DNA from: Porogramme epimiltina
Lineage: Eukaryota > Basidiomycota > Agaricomycetes > Polyporales > Polyporaceae
Length of the DNA stretch: 34,792 nt
NCBI GenBank assembly: GCA_900155495.1
Contig: FTLJ01000568.1
Span: 1 to 34,792, forward strand
Reading direction: 5' to 3'
Made by a program: the position numbers and the translations under genes. Positions 1-10,648 of the stretch are shown piece after piece. The notes beneath the pieces were generated by a model. It was not told where the DNA came from and did not search any database. It saw only the letters and a list, made by a program, of their open reading frames with translations. Within the stretch, counting starts at the first letter, position 1, and each line of letters begins with the position of its first letter.

Positions 1-121
1 TTCCGCTCCGTGTCTAGCTGCACCCCTTGCATATACGCAAACACACCTCCACGCCGCCCAGTTTGGTGACGACGACGGGAGGGTAGGGGGGAAGGAAGGG
101 GAGGGGAGGGGCGACGGGCGC

Positions 122-717
122 CTAAGTGGATGATGGCGGTATCAGATCAAGGAAGGGAAAACTCCAGTTCAATCGGCGTAAATGCGGCAGGATGTGGACG
201 TCCGAGGGGAGCCACTGCATCAGCATATCGATTGCTTTACAACAATGATGATCGTATGAGAGGTCAAGCTCTCGTATCCTGCCCGCGTAGGTACGAAGAG
301 AACGCAGTTCATGCTCGAATGGGACCGGAGTGAATCTCTAGAAGACGATCGTGTGCCGTTATTAGTGCGTGTAGACCCGTGCGCCGCAGTGCAAGGACTC
401 ACGATCTTCTCTCTCGGTGCATGTTCGTCGTCATCGAACCAGGTCTTATAACACGATGGTACAACACCGATGAGGTGTAAGACGTCGCTGATGTGTCTCC
501 ACAGTATATCGAGAGCAATGCTTGACAGAGCCCGGCAGACACGGGCAACGCGAGCTAGGGCAGTTTGGTTACAACGCCTTTGATGTTTGAACACGTCCCA
601 AGTATTGTCGTACATCAAAGTTGGATACTTGGGTCCGGGGACCATGGTTTCAAAAATTGTTACGACAATGTCGTAGGAGGCCCATGCTCGTTCTACGGCG
701 GTGGCTTGGGATGCCAT
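122..717 (-). pseudogene. F-box/LRR-like copy A, C-terminally truncated
   Basis: First member of the minus-strand F-box array. Exon 1 is 403-717 (105 codons), the intron 338-402 (65 nt, GTGAGT...CTTCTAG, phase 0) and exon 2 122-337 (71 codons plus TAG), giving 176 aa. The F-box-like segment is seen as ASYDIVVTIFETM and ARVCRALSSIALDILWR, split by a Pro/Tyr-rich stretch as in copies D-H. Exon 2 aligns with the other copies through LRTYAGRIRELDLSYDH and HILPHLRRLNWSF, then becomes unrelated and stops 11 residues later. About 390 residues of leucine-rich repeats are missing. The splice sites and reading frame are intact, so a short F-box protein could still be made, but a truncated pseudogene is the simpler reading. 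The start was chosen by alignment with copy H (MASPERTAV); an in-frame Met lies upstream. Confidence 0.7.
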
Positions 718-776
718 CGTGAGTTGCGATGCCTGCCGGCCGTTCGACTCTAATGACTGTAAATCCATGACGCCAC

Positions 777-803
777 CTGCAGAAAACCTGTAGCAGTCAG
801 CCC
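777..803 (-). promoter_or_regulatory. Leader splice-acceptor-like motif of copy A
   Basis: On the coding strand this reads GGCTGACTGCTACAG followed by TTTTCTGCAG, resembling a branch point (CTGAC) plus two YAG acceptors. Near-identical motifs precede the starts of copies E and G, with a weaker form before H. I infer a conserved 5'-leader intron; the matching donor in copy A was not established. Confidence 0.35.
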
Positions 804-974
804 CAAACCCGCGCCGCATCGATGACGCACGCACTCAAACGGACGTGCAACGTTCACAAGGAACCTCGGAAGCCTAAGAGAGCAATCGAGCTGAATGACC
901 AGGCGGGGCCTTGGTGCGGTCTAGTAAAGGGGATGTTATGTGCGGTAGTAAGCACAAGATTGAACCATGGGTAT

Positions 975-1050
975 TAGAATTTCAGATCTCAGATCTCATC
1001 TCTGGGGAGATGCCGAGGCCTCCCCTTTGGGCGCCTACCCATCCCTTCCT
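975..1050 (-). promoter_or_regulatory. Conserved upstream block of copy A
   Basis: About 320 nt upstream of the copy A start codon. It has CTCAGATCT-type sequence followed by a GGCGCC-containing core (GGATGGGTAGGCGCC on the coding strand). Similar blocks lie at comparable distances upstream of copies D, E, F and H. It is either a promoter element or part of an untranslated first exon. Confidence 0.35.
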
Positions 1051-2971
1051 ACGGCACCCCTGCGAGACACCCCGGGTGCTAGTATGATTGCTACGCAGTA
1101 TTGTCTTGACCTTGGATTCATGCTCGGTGATCTCTACACACACAGACATGTTGTGTCTCCACCACGCCATCTGGAAGCATCATCCAGCCCTTCGCAGCGC
1201 CGTATTTTTCGTGCTCGAGGATGATCGTGACTCGTAAGTCATCTGCGTTTGATATATAGATTGATCATTGCACTTTCCTCTGAAGCACAGAGGAGTTCTT
1301 CAGTCTAACCAGTTGCCTTTCTAGCGCCAGAGCAGTGAGAACCCCGCCAAAAATGGCGCAATTACCTATCATGACGCAGAGGGCATTGCAGTTGGGGCCT
1401 GCGGCCAGCATTCCCGACACCTCTCCAGTGAAGCGTCTCGGTGCCTGCGAACCAGCAGGGGGCCAACATTGGCTGAGACAAGTAAACAGTGACCAGCGCC
1501 AGCCACAGCCCGGATTGGAGGCGACTCGTGCCTCATCTGGCGTAAGGATCGGCAAGCTCACGTCCGTTACGTCCGCTATCTCTGCCACGTGGCTGCCATG
1601 CAACCGGAGCGCCCAGAATGGGCGGGCACCTTCAAGAGGGCGCCTACTGAAGTTGAGACGGCGAGACCGAGGAAGCGCGCTAAGCCCGCTGAGCCCGGTT
1701 CAACCGGAACAGCACTGACCTGCTCTCCCAGAACATCAGGTGGTTTTGTGTCGCTTGCAATATCACGGTGGCTCCCTGCGCTCGCAGTAAAACCCTTGCT
1801 GAACTCTCTGTTTCAGCAAGGCGGGAAAACTCCTCACGTCCTCGTCACTCCCGCTGTTGTCTCCCACCGTGAGCCGGTCTGCAAAGCGTTTCTTCCGGGA
1901 AAACACTGGACGACCGCAGTTATGCACACAATCATTGAATGGACACACGGGAATATCATAATCAAGCTATGCGATGCCCCGGAAATCCCTGGACTGATTC
2001 ACTGTGGTCCCATAGCGTACTCGGGCGGTCGGTGATCGGATAATCCCCTGGTGTGTCCCACTAAGCTCAGCTTTCGTCTCCCCGAACGTGGCGGCCCACT
2101 TTTCACTCACTCCTATCATGTACAGATACATATAATGGGCCTTAGGAGACAGAATAGCTGGCTCCCGAGTGACTATAAGAGACACTAGACCATTTTTCCT
2201 CCGCCGTCTCGCCACAGGGCCTCGCTTTGAGGACATGGGTCTCTTGGGTCCGCCATCCGCCATACGTCTACGCCCATATTCAACCCCACGAGGCCGTCAA
2301 CTTGGGTGGTCCGCGCCGCCGTTTCTGCCTCTACTCCGCTCACGGATCATGCCTCGACATGCGGACGCAACTCCGACCACAACCCCCGCGAACAACACAG
2401 CGTGTCCGCCCGGCGACTATGCTGGGTCTCCGTACCCCCTCAGAGCTCACCTCTCACCTTCCTTCCCCCGGCCGTACGAGTACCGGGTGGGCTCGTGAGC
2501 TGGCGCGCGAGGATGGGCGAGCACCCGTATGGATCGCCCCGATGGCGGCTGCCGCCCATGCGCTCCCCACAATCAACTGCCCTCCTGCTAATTTTGGCGG
2601 GCAGCGGGTGCGGCGGCCGCCTGCGCTCGCGACGTCCGTGTGATTGGCACTGCCGGACGCAGGTGGGCTTGCGCCTCCGCGGAACCTGCAAGCTCGCGGC
2701 GTTGGGGCTTGCCACCGTCGCGGCAGCGCTCGCGAGCCGGCGCGCCGCTATCTGCTAGGTGAGCCCTCCCTTCGGCCCTATCCAAATACACAGACATCAT
2801 CGGTGACGCACGCAGGCTCTGCCGGCCCAGCTTGTGCGGCTGGCTGAGCCTCCGTCTGTTCCCCTCGGTACAGCAGAGAAATTATAGCATCTAGCCTACG
2901 ATGGAGAGTGCGTTCGGACCTGAGGGCTCTTCTCATCGAGCTCGGCGCGCTCGAGGGTGTACGGGACGCTT

Positions 2972-2984
2972 ATGTCTTCATAAA
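2972..2984 (+). promoter_or_regulatory. Possible TATA-like element of zinc-finger gene
   Basis: An AT-rich CTTCATAAAATT stretch lies about 95-105 nt upstream of the start codon at 3079, within otherwise GC-balanced DNA. Position and sequence fit a TATA-type core element, but there is no independent support. Confidence 0.25.
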
Positions 2985-3078
2985 ATTGGCGGTGAGTGAC
3001 GTCGGAAACCCCATCCAGCAGTCGTCCTCTCATCCTAGATCCCCCTGTCCTCCTCTCAAGCCACTAAAAAACTACAAC

Positions 3079-3630
3079 ATGGCGTGAGTCTTCGTATACT
3101 CTTTTATCCTTAAACACGGGATGAAGCGTCCATCCCATCATCACCCACTCATTCACGGTTCCTCCTTACTGCTCTTTTGTCGACAACAGTGACATCGTAA
3201 ACTTGGCTAAGCATGTCCAGGGAACCGAACGCTTTGTATGTACCGATGAAACAGGGGCTCTATGCCGTAGACCTATGGACCCATCTGCACTTGAACGTCA
3301 TTTGCAAAATCAACATCAAGTTCAAACGGCGTATGCATACGTGCGCCGTCCTCGTAACAAGTGCATCCATTGATTTATATACTTAGGCCAATCGAACACA
3401 TTTGTCCGATCTGTGGTTGGCGAAAGACGAGTCTGGTGTCCATTCTCAAACACCAGGTAGACCAGTGAGTTGTATGAAGATTTCAAGATGGTATTCCACC
3501 AGGTCTCATATTTCTTTACAGCAAATATGCCGGTCCATGTGCACAATGCGGCCGAGGCAGCTTCGCAGATGGCAATGATAGATTCAACCACCTCGTCACC
3601 GTGCATGGGTTAACAGAAAACACCCAGTAG
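3079..3630 (+). CDS. Small three-zinc-finger-like protein (110 aa)
   Basis: Four exons join in frame: 3079-3083, 3190-3330, 3387-3464 and 3522-3630. The introns are 106, 56 and 57 nt (GTGAGT...CAACAG, GTATGC...ACTTAG, GTGAGT...TTACAG). The product is 110 aa and almost entirely made of Cys/His units. These are C19-X7-C27-X11-H39-X4-H44, a classical C55-X2-C58-X12-H71-X3-H75 (CPICGWRKTSLVSILKHQ), and C81-X2-C84-X13-H98-X4-H103. C2H2 fingers usually bind nucleic acid or protein; no partner domain, nuclear signal or coiled coil is visible. The first exon contributes only ATG plus two bases, so longest-ORF scans would miss the gene. Phases agree at all three junctions and the spacing of paired Cys and His is regular, which makes chance unlikely. 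No specific family is recognised beyond zinc finger. Confidence 0.8.
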
Positions 3631-3670
3631 ATCAAGCCACAAGAACAAGAACACGAGCGTGTGCACTAAC

Positions 3671-3694
3671 ACGGACACGGACACGGACACGGAC
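3671..3694. repeat. (ACGGAC)4 hexanucleotide repeat
   Basis: Four perfect ACGGAC units lie just downstream of the zinc-finger gene's stop codon, probably in its 3' untranslated region. They are preceded by an imperfect AAGAAC/ACACGAGC-rich stretch. Confidence 0.85.
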
Positions 3695-4695
3695 AGACCA
3701 CGAACATTACACTATACGTCACTATCCTACTCCCTTCTAATATCGATCTCTCCTAACCATTGTAGCGCCGCGCTAATGTTATCGTCTTCAGCACTAGTGT
3801 AGCCATATCACCTGCTTGTAGCTTAGCGGAGCCTACTATAAGTACCAGAACATGTATCAATATTATTGTATTACCATAAAATAGAATATCTTGGTTCTTC
3901 ACCCCGTTCGGCCATCATCGAGGGGAGGGGGGCGGGGGGCGTGCACTATCCAATTGAAGGGGCGTGTTTGTCGCCATCTATGCTTCGTCGAGGTTAATAT
4001 AGCGCGGCAAGCTGAAACCAACGCGCGCGGAGATTGGAGGATTTGCTCTATGATCCACTGACCGGTGACCAAATTTTAGGCCGCGAGTCCCAGATGGCCT
4101 TCCTGACGGAATGTCGATGCATACCAGAGAATTGAACTTCGACATCGTGGAGCGTGCTCGCCTCACGATCGGGACTACCAGTAGCGGGAGACGGGCCGCC
4201 AAGGACCCCGCGCGACGCGTGCGGGATAGGTCTGCGTGTCGATTCCACTCAGGTACTTCGGGAGCTCGGGGCGCGACAGCAGACGCTCAGGCGGCGGATA
4301 GTTCGATTTTGAGGCCCGCCAGCCCCTCGCGCTTCCGTCCCAAACACCTCCGCCCTGTCAGTGCCCGTGCGATTGCGAGGATACACCCCGGTACGACGAC
4401 AAAGGACGGCACGCCGCTCCCCAGCGCGTCCGCATCGTCCGGCTCGGGCCGAGCGGGAGCATGACTCCACCGAGACCCGGGCCTGTTGGGGGTCGCTGCA
4501 CAATCCATTATAGTCGCGTAAAATCTCTATTTCGAATCGGGAGAGAAAGAAAGGGTGGGTAATTACACAGCTTAGGCTGTACACGATAGCAATGTCAATA
4601 TCCACAATGTCCTAGTCCGTCAAGTAGAGATGTTCATCGTCAAGTCCTCCCTACTGAGGTGGCAAGCGAACAAATGTGTCCGAGACGCTGTGTCC
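3695..4695. other. No supported gene
   Basis: This interval lies between the zinc-finger gene and the downstream end of the minus-strand membrane-protein gene. It starts AT-rich (probable 3' UTR and flank). A G-rich patch follows near 3920-3940, then a more GC-rich stretch at 4060-4490 with overlapping frames on both strands. None of the frames shows family motifs or splice consistency. Confidence 0.5.
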
Positions 4696-6134
4696 TCACG
4701 TCGACGCGTCCTTGGCATCCCAGCTCGTCGAGTCGAGAACAGTCGTGCGCATCGGCCCCAGCTCCAAAGGCTCATAGGATGCCTCGTGTACCCAAGGGTC
4801 GTAGGAGGCGTACTTCCCAGTGCTCGGGAACCACCAGATGTCGGGCCTCCACTCTCCGCCGGTGCTAGGGTAGAACGCCCAACGAAGAGGCTCGAAAGAG
4901 TTCTTAGAGTCGGACCTGAGGAGTAGAAGGCGTTCTAGAAGGTCCAGCCTGAATTCGTCGTCCTGAGTCCCAGCCGCGTCCTGCACCAGTTTGATCCGAA
5001 CCCCGAGAGGAGCCTTCGAAGTCGTGAACGCTGTGAGCGCATGGTGCACCATTGAGTCTTCGTTTTCGAGGGCAGATAACGTGGAAGTTAGTGTCTCGTT
5101 GATCTTCTTTCCGAGGTCTTTGTTGACTACTATGGGCAGAGGAGATGCGACGCGGAAGTCTAGGCACGCCGTGTCCGAGATGCTTGGCTTGAGGCCAAGA
5201 AAGAAGCACGTGACCTGGAAGTGCCGGACGAAGATAGTCCCGGAGAATCCGTCGAAGATCTTGAGGTGCATGACAGAGCTAGGCCAGAGGAAAGGGGCTG
5301 TGTGGAGACGATAGTACGCAAAAGAGAATGCCGATAGCAGTGCATTCGTGTTGAAAGGTTGACTAGTACCAGCACTCTTGGAGACGCAACGAGGTATCAG
5401 GGCAGAGGCGCGGGCGGCGACGGGCTCTTCTTGAGCGAGAGGAAATGTTTGAGGAATGCCACCGCATGTACCTGAGCCATCCAATCCCTTCGTAATGTCC
5501 CCTCTGGTATCCTCCGAGACCTATCAGACAGGAGGTGTGACTTCGGGGGTCCGCACGACCTAAAGACAAGACTCACGGGACAACTGGTGCTGGTTTGATG
5601 CACACGCTCTCTGTATTGATGGGCCGACTCGAGCAACGCGTCGGCCAGCGCTAGGTTCTCCTGCAACCGGGTCTTGAGGACCGTCCCGATGAAGCTACCG
5701 AAGCTTTTGAGAGCCTCAGAGCAGGGGTCGTAGGTAGCTAGGACCAACTTTTGATTGTCCGCATGGAGGGCGCGCAAAATGCCGTACAAGACCTTGCAGC
5801 TTGCGAGAGATGCGTTGACTAGAGGCCTAGTGAGGGCGTAGCACACCGTAGGACCATAGACGCGACCGAGCTGGGTAATCCAGCAGAACAACGAGAGGCA
5901 GCCGTAGGCAAGACCTTTCATGAAGAGCCATGCAAGGGCCAGAAACGCCGTGAGGAGGATTGCGGTAGCCGCCAAGCGGAGTGCGAGGTAGAATAGAGTA
6001 GAAACGAGGCCGTCTAGAGTGAATTTGGGTAGTAAGCGTAGTAGAGCTTTGACGCAGAACTTGAGGGCAACGCGGGATAGTTTGCCGAGTAGATGTATCG
6101 CCCCTATCCCAAGCAGGGATACCAGTAGAACCAT
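4696..6134 (-). CDS. Unrecognised membrane-anchored protein (460 aa)
   Basis: Two exons: 5577-6134 (186 codons) and 4696-5520 (274 codons plus TGA), separated by a 56-nt phase-0 intron 5521-5576 (GTGAGT...CTGATAG). The N-terminal 100 residues hold hydrophobic segments at about 1-17, 43-71 (a very long stretch with TAILLTAFLALAWLF) and 74-88, so the protein is probably anchored in a membrane. The C-terminal two-thirds is soluble, mixed in composition, and ends with a Trp/Tyr-rich region (GEWRPDIWWFPSTGKYASY). The splice is supported because both long frames end at the same junction in phase. I recognise no family. It lies between the zinc-finger gene and copy B with no visible functional link. 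A further 3' exon is possible because the stop overlaps a GTGAG sequence. Confidence 0.7.
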
Positions 6135-6507
6135 GTCGGATTTCGTAGAATCTTGCGGCTGTGTGTGCCCTCAGAATGCAAACGGTTTGTGGGAGTAGTA
6201 GGTGGTGGTGGTGGTAGGGGTAAAAGCAGAGGCGAGACACTACGACGTCGAGCTGGCTGCCCTGATCGCCAGGTAGCGCAGGCGTTACAGTGCCTGGGTT
6301 CGATCCTGGCACTACGCAATTCTTTTTACAAGTAAGGCCTCAATTCTTCATACGTCACAAAAAGGTAGATACATGAGCTGTGAGGGTATTACACACTACA
6401 GAAGATACGATAGCGTTTTCCCATAACGACTACGAAAAGTTATACCCAGCGCTCCCGTGAAACCCTGAGGTTGTCCGATTTGATCCACCTTCGTCATCCT
6501 ATCCGAG
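6135..6507. other. Short intergenic region with tRNA-like motif
   Basis: This is the upstream region of the membrane-protein gene and the downstream flank of copy B. It holds a short GGT repeat near 6201-6218 and a Pol III-like set: an A-box-like TAGCGCAGGCG (6274-6284), a B-box-like GGTTCGATCCT (6297-6307) and a T5 run (6323-6327). The boxes are too close together and the arms do not pair as in a tRNA, so no tRNA is called. Confidence 0.4.
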
Positions 6508-7935
6508 TTACTCGAGTGGCCGCAGGTTGGAGGCGGCAGTACGGCACATGCAACTGTGCAGACGTGCTCTAGAGTGAACATCAGCCACGCAATAGCCCCC
6601 CACGGAACATCTGGTGACTGCATCAACGGATTCTTTCTTGGGTATGACGCCCATCATGCCGGTATCCCCACCGGCCTGGGCGATGTCCAACTCCAAATCC
6701 TCCAGCGCCGGCCACGCCGCGATGGAAGAAAGAATGTCGTCGTCACAAAAGGAAACTGACATCCTTTTGCAGCGCAGCGCGACCTTGCGCAGCCCACGGA
6801 GGCGGCGTAGGGGCGCGAGCAAATCCGCTAAGTCCAGGCGCGGGTCGGGCTCTCCGGTTGCGCGGGTGAAAGTGAGATACACCCGGTGAATGGATGAGGG
6901 GAGTGTAGAGTGGAGGGTGCACAAGGTGCGGCGGATGCGGCGTGGGCATGGTTCTGCAAACCGCTCGGAGCAGACGGCGAGGGTCTCAAGGCGGGGGAGT
7001 GGCGAAACGGCGACGAGGAAGCGCGTGGCGTGATCCATGGCTGCAGTTAGGTTGAGGTGGCGTAATGCGGGGAAGCCTGCGCACTTAAACTGGGAGTCGT
7101 CGGTGCTCCATAAGGAGAAGAAGAAGGAGAGGGTGTGCAGGTTTTGGAACGTGGCGAGGGAATGGAGCATCGGTGGCGTTAACACCAGCCTGTGGTCGAT
7201 GGAGAGCGTATCCAGGCAGTCGATTTCCCAGAAGGCGATACGCTCCGAGGCCTCCGTGTGATACTCGCTCTTGGTTCCCTGTGTGATTGACAAGCTCGTC
7301 AACCTTGTCAGGGTGCGCCGGACCTCGTGCAGCGCTGTTTCGGGAGCTCCCGTACGGATCTGTAACGAGAGATGGACGAGCATCGGCGATAGCAGTAAAG
7401 ATTCCTTATGGGAGAAATCGAGGTCAACGCGATATTGATCGAGACGTACAAGCCGCGGAAAGAGGGGACCATCCTGACACCATGACAGAAGGTTTTCCCA
7501 AACCATGGGGGGAATGGCAGTTTCGCCCATGCGCAGCGCCTTTACACGGGACGTGTACTTCCGGATGCGGAGCCACTGGTCCTTTGTGAGTTCACAGGAG
7601 GTGATCTGCGCGGCAGCACTCTGATTATAAGCATACATGAAAGATGAGGTGACGAGATTACTCGCCTGGGTATCATCTCCGTGAGATGATCCTCGGTGAA
7701 TCGGCAGGATGGACAATATGTGGGCCGCATCGTCTACGGCCGTCCAGAGGACATCCAGTGCGGAATCCGAGAATGCGGTGCATACGCGTGCAATAAATGC
7801 CAGTGATTGTTGTGCACGCCGCCGTTCTGCAACTCGGAAGCGGCATTCGTCGTCATGGGGTGTAGGACCGGGTGAGAGATAGCCTAGAACGATGTCGAGG
7901 ATGTCGACGCAGAATAGCGCTCGCGTTGCGGCCAT
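6508..7935 (-). CDS. Divergent F-box/LRR-like protein, copy B
   Basis: Open frame of 475 codons. The N-terminus has an F-box-like segment: LFCVDILDIVLGYLSPGP at residues 7-24, then SLAFIARVCTAFSDSALDVL further on. Copy B is most like copy C (FPRLVRLDQY against LPRLVRLEDF; KDQW.R...Y.SRVK). All intact relatives have an intron after the F-box; here the frame is open throughout, but a 60-nt in-frame segment (7606-7665) has a GC donor (CAG|GCGAGT) and a GCGCAG acceptor exactly where the intron is expected. Splicing it would give 455 aa. The C-terminus departs from copy C after LEDLELDIAQ and lacks about 110-120 residues of the repeat tail, so the gene is shortened. An SCF substrate-adaptor role is inferred from the domain only. 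Confidence 0.7.
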   Translation of the reverse strand: MAATRALFCVDILDIVLGYLSPGPTPHDDECRFRVAERRRAQQSLAFIARVCTAFSDSALDVLWTAVDDAAHILSILPIHRGSSHGDDTQASNLVTSSFMYAYNQSAAAQITSCELTKDQWLRIRKYTSRVKALRMGETAIPPMVWENLLSWCQDGPLFPRLVRLDQYRVDLDFSHKESLLLSPMLVHLSLQIRTGAPETALHEVRRTLTRLTSLSITQGTKSEYHTEASERIAFWEIDCLDTLSIDHRLVLTPPMLHSLATFQNLHTLSFFFSLWSTDDSQFKCAGFPALRHLNLTAAMDHATRFLVAVSPLPRLETLAVCSERFAEPCPRRIRRTLCTLHSTLPSSIHRVYLTFTRATGEPDPRLDLADLLAPLRRLRGLRKVALRCKRMSVSFCDDDILSSIAAWPALEDLELDIAQAGGDTGMMGVIPKKESVDAVTRCSVGGYCVADVHSRARLHSCMCRTAASNLRPLE

Positions 7936-8696
7936 GCTTTCGCCTCTTTCACTTGTAAACGTCCTGCAGCAAGTAACGACGATTAGTCACAGAGGAATCG
8001 GACATCACTGCGGCGCTCACAGTTGGCGGGGAGTTGAGGCCGCCTTGAAACTTGAGCTCCCGCGCAGCTCTTGCTTTTGTATCCATTGGACGCCGATTCC
8101 CCGTTTCAAAGTCATGGCGCCTCAGCGCCGAACACGTTCCCCCGCTGAGACCGGCGGGACTTCTGTAGCTGATAAAGACCAGCGGGTCACCCTAAGCGAG
8201 CTCTTGAACATAAGACCGAAGCACCTACGAGCGTCCTGAACCAGCGCTCCAGACTCATTCAGATCAGAGTGACCGGATATGACGTGAAAGTGCCACCTCG
8301 CGACAGGCTTACCCCCGCGGTTTTTCCACGGAGCCCTCGCTTGGGGGCATTATCGAGGCCTAGAGCGGAAAAATGGGAAACGAACAATGGTTCAATCGGT
8401 TACGCTCCCGCAGTGCCATACCCTAGAAGGTATACACTTCGGTCAGCTGTGTGGACGCCGTGAGCTGAATAGATAGGGTTGATACCATTGGTGTGAAGTC
8501 TAGCCTGAGATAGTGTCGGGACCTAGGCGTTATTGAGAGGGTGCTATATGAACCCATAAAATCGGCAGTAAGGGTTTACAAACATCGAATTAGACTTCAT
8601 ATATCTCATTACATAGTAGGTTGTATGCTGGGCCACCGGTATGTTAGTAATCCACGACAATAATGACGCCCGAAGTGGATCACTCACGAGGGGCCC
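7936..8696. other. Intergenic region between copies B and C
   Basis: The upstream flank of copy B and downstream flank of copy C. A short plus-strand frame at 8114-8239 reads protein-like (KDQRVTLSELLNIRPKHLRA) but has no start context, partner exon or recognised family. Nothing else is supported. Confidence 0.45.
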
Positions 8697-10467
8697 TCAT
8701 CCACTAGGCTCCCACGCCGACAGCCAGGCCTCGGGCGTGTCTCCAAGCGGCGCCGTTCGATGTGCCCCCGTCCGCCCAATCCGCAAAGCAAGCAGCATCT
8801 GCTCTACCTCGCACCAGTTCATAAATTCCTCATCGTGGGGAGACCTGTCGGGGTAATGCACGTCGGCCAAATCCAAGTTCGGGAACAGCCGGTCGACGAG
8901 CATCGCGAGGGCGCGGAAAAGCGGAAGCGGGGCATCATCCATCATGTCTACCCGAAGCTCTCGCAGCCCGTGGCCACACGCGGGAAAGTCCGAGAGCGAG
9001 TGCCATATCTCCGACCACGACCAGTGTGGGGTGTTCGGGAGAGCGATGAACGGCAATCTGAGGCGGACGAGGCGCGGGTGTCGCTGCGCGAAACGGACAA
9101 GCGTTTTCCCCGAGGGGAGGTCCGGTTCGGAGGACATGGGGTAGCTCCAGGCCAGCATTGGGTCCTCCATGCTCAGCTCGAATTCGACAAGGTTGGTCCA
9201 GCCGGAGGTGAGCGCGGCGATGTCCGCGTCTGACACGTCGAACTCGAAATCGGGGATTTTGATTACGACGTGCGTGAGGTAGTCGAAGGAGATGGCGGAG
9301 GCAAATCCATCACTGATGCTCGGGAACGAGGTGAATAAGGAGTCGAATTTGAGTTCAAAGCGTGGGGTCTTTGCGTGTTCTAGGTGTTCGAGGACGGATT
9401 CCATATGGGTAATAGCATTTTCCATAGCATCGGGGGCATCGGGGGCATCGGACCAGTCTATTGGGTTGAGTCCAAGGAGCTCCAAGTGCATTGGAGAAGT
9501 AGCCACGAGGAAGCGAGAGAGATGATCTAGCATGCCCGTGATGCGCAGATATCTCAGTGCATGGAAGCCCGTAGGGAGCTTGGACTCCGCGTCGGGTAGC
9601 ATTAGCTTCATCGTCAGCTCCAGCCTCCGAAGAGCGGGGAAAGCGAGCAGTGCTGTGACAAGGGTCTTGTCGACGATTATCATCTGCAAAATTTCCAGCT
9701 CTTGAAGGTGAGAGAGTTGCGCGTAAGGAAAGGTCTCTTGTCTAGGGTTATGCATACTACCATAGGACTCATAGGGGAGGATTCGCAAACTATTGAGGTG
9801 AGGAACGGTAGTCATGCGTGCGACCTCGAGTATTCCGTCCCCGGTGTGTCCGCACTGAGATGGGTGGTGTACTCTAACCGTCATATGCCGCAACGTGGGG
9901 GAGAGGAACATCAACCACCCGGTATCACCTGCGGCAGTGATATTGAAGTCTTCCAGACGGACGAGACGAGGTAATAGTACTTGTCCATGACGTAGCCGAC
10001 CTTGAAAGAACGCCCATGTTAAGGGGTTGATGGACACCGATGGTTTAGATTCTTGCAGGTTGGTGTACAGTTCTCTTACACGGCAAGCATACCGCTGGAA
10101 ACGCTCCCACTGTTGGTCAGTGGGGTTGGGCGAGCGGAGTACCTAAATTTGAAAGAAGGATCAGTTGACTGGTTGCCAAAATAAGGGAGGTATGAAGCAC
10201 AAAACACCGTGTAGAGGTCACCTTGGAGGGTAAGATAGACAGCAGTGCGATCACGTCGTCCACCACGCGCCACAACACATTTAGCGCCGGGGCGGAAAAT
10301 GTGTGACAGACGCGAGCCAGACGGGCGAGCGTGCGCTGAGCAATCCGTCTTCGCGCACGTTCTCTTGGGGGCGCATCGGGATTCGGCCGTCCAGGGTCGA
10401 AGTACTCAAAGATCTCCAGCAGAATGTCTTGGCAAAACAACGCCTTTTGAACGGCAGACTGCGCCAT
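8697..10467 (-). CDS. F-box/LRR-like protein, copy C
   Basis: Two exons: 10222-10467 (82 codons) and 8697-10142 (481 codons plus stop), with a 79-nt phase-0 intron (GTGACC...AATTTAG); 563 aa in all. The F-box-like domain spans about residues 9-72 (LFCQDILLEIFEYFDPGRP, then TLARLARVCHTFSAPALNVL). The rest is leucine-rich with repeated LRRLEL / LRYLRI / LVEFEL motifs and a HPRLVRLRLP motif also found in copies D-H. Family knowledge: such proteins bind Skp1 through the F-box and recruit substrates to an SCF ubiquitin ligase through the repeats. The second exon was extended upstream of its first Met because the acceptor and frame match copies D-H. With B it forms the divergent branch of the array. 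Confidence 0.8.
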
Positions 10468-10648
10468 GCTACCGTAGATGACGAAAATGAGTGGTGGGGT
10501 AAAATCTTCGATCTAAACATAACAGAGGGTCAGAGGGTAAACATAGTCACACCAGTAGACATGAATGTACTTGCAGGGACGGCCACAACGCCGAGGGAGG
10601 CTTGAGTGACTGCCAGAGGATGGCGGTCAAGGACAAGTCGCCGGGCGC

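Larger units (their letters stand above)
718..3078. other. Gene-poor interval upstream of copy A
   Basis: No gene could be supported in this 2.4-kb stretch. The first part (about 777-1050) is the leader of copy A and carries sequence shared with other array members. The rest has only short, mutually overlapping frames without splice-site support. A minus-strand frame at 1265-1603 ends in a protein-like stretch (CVMIGNCAIFGGVLTALALE) but has no recognisable partner exon. The 2240-2760 part is GC-rich and open in several frames at once, which points to composition rather than coding. Confidence 0.5.

Noticed and set aside
2240..2760. Overlapping plus-strand frames of 109-150 codons
   Set aside because: Three frames are open at once in a GC-rich patch; no start context or domain.
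6244..6320. tRNA gene on the plus strand
   Set aside because: The T-arm does not pair canonically, no acceptor partner for ACTACGC is found upstream, and the A and B boxes are too close. I kept it only as a low-interest tRNA-like motif.
8697..10037. Copy C second exon as a separate single-exon gene
   Set aside because: Upstream sequence joins in frame through a good intron to an F-box exon, as in five other copies, so one two-exon gene is the better model.
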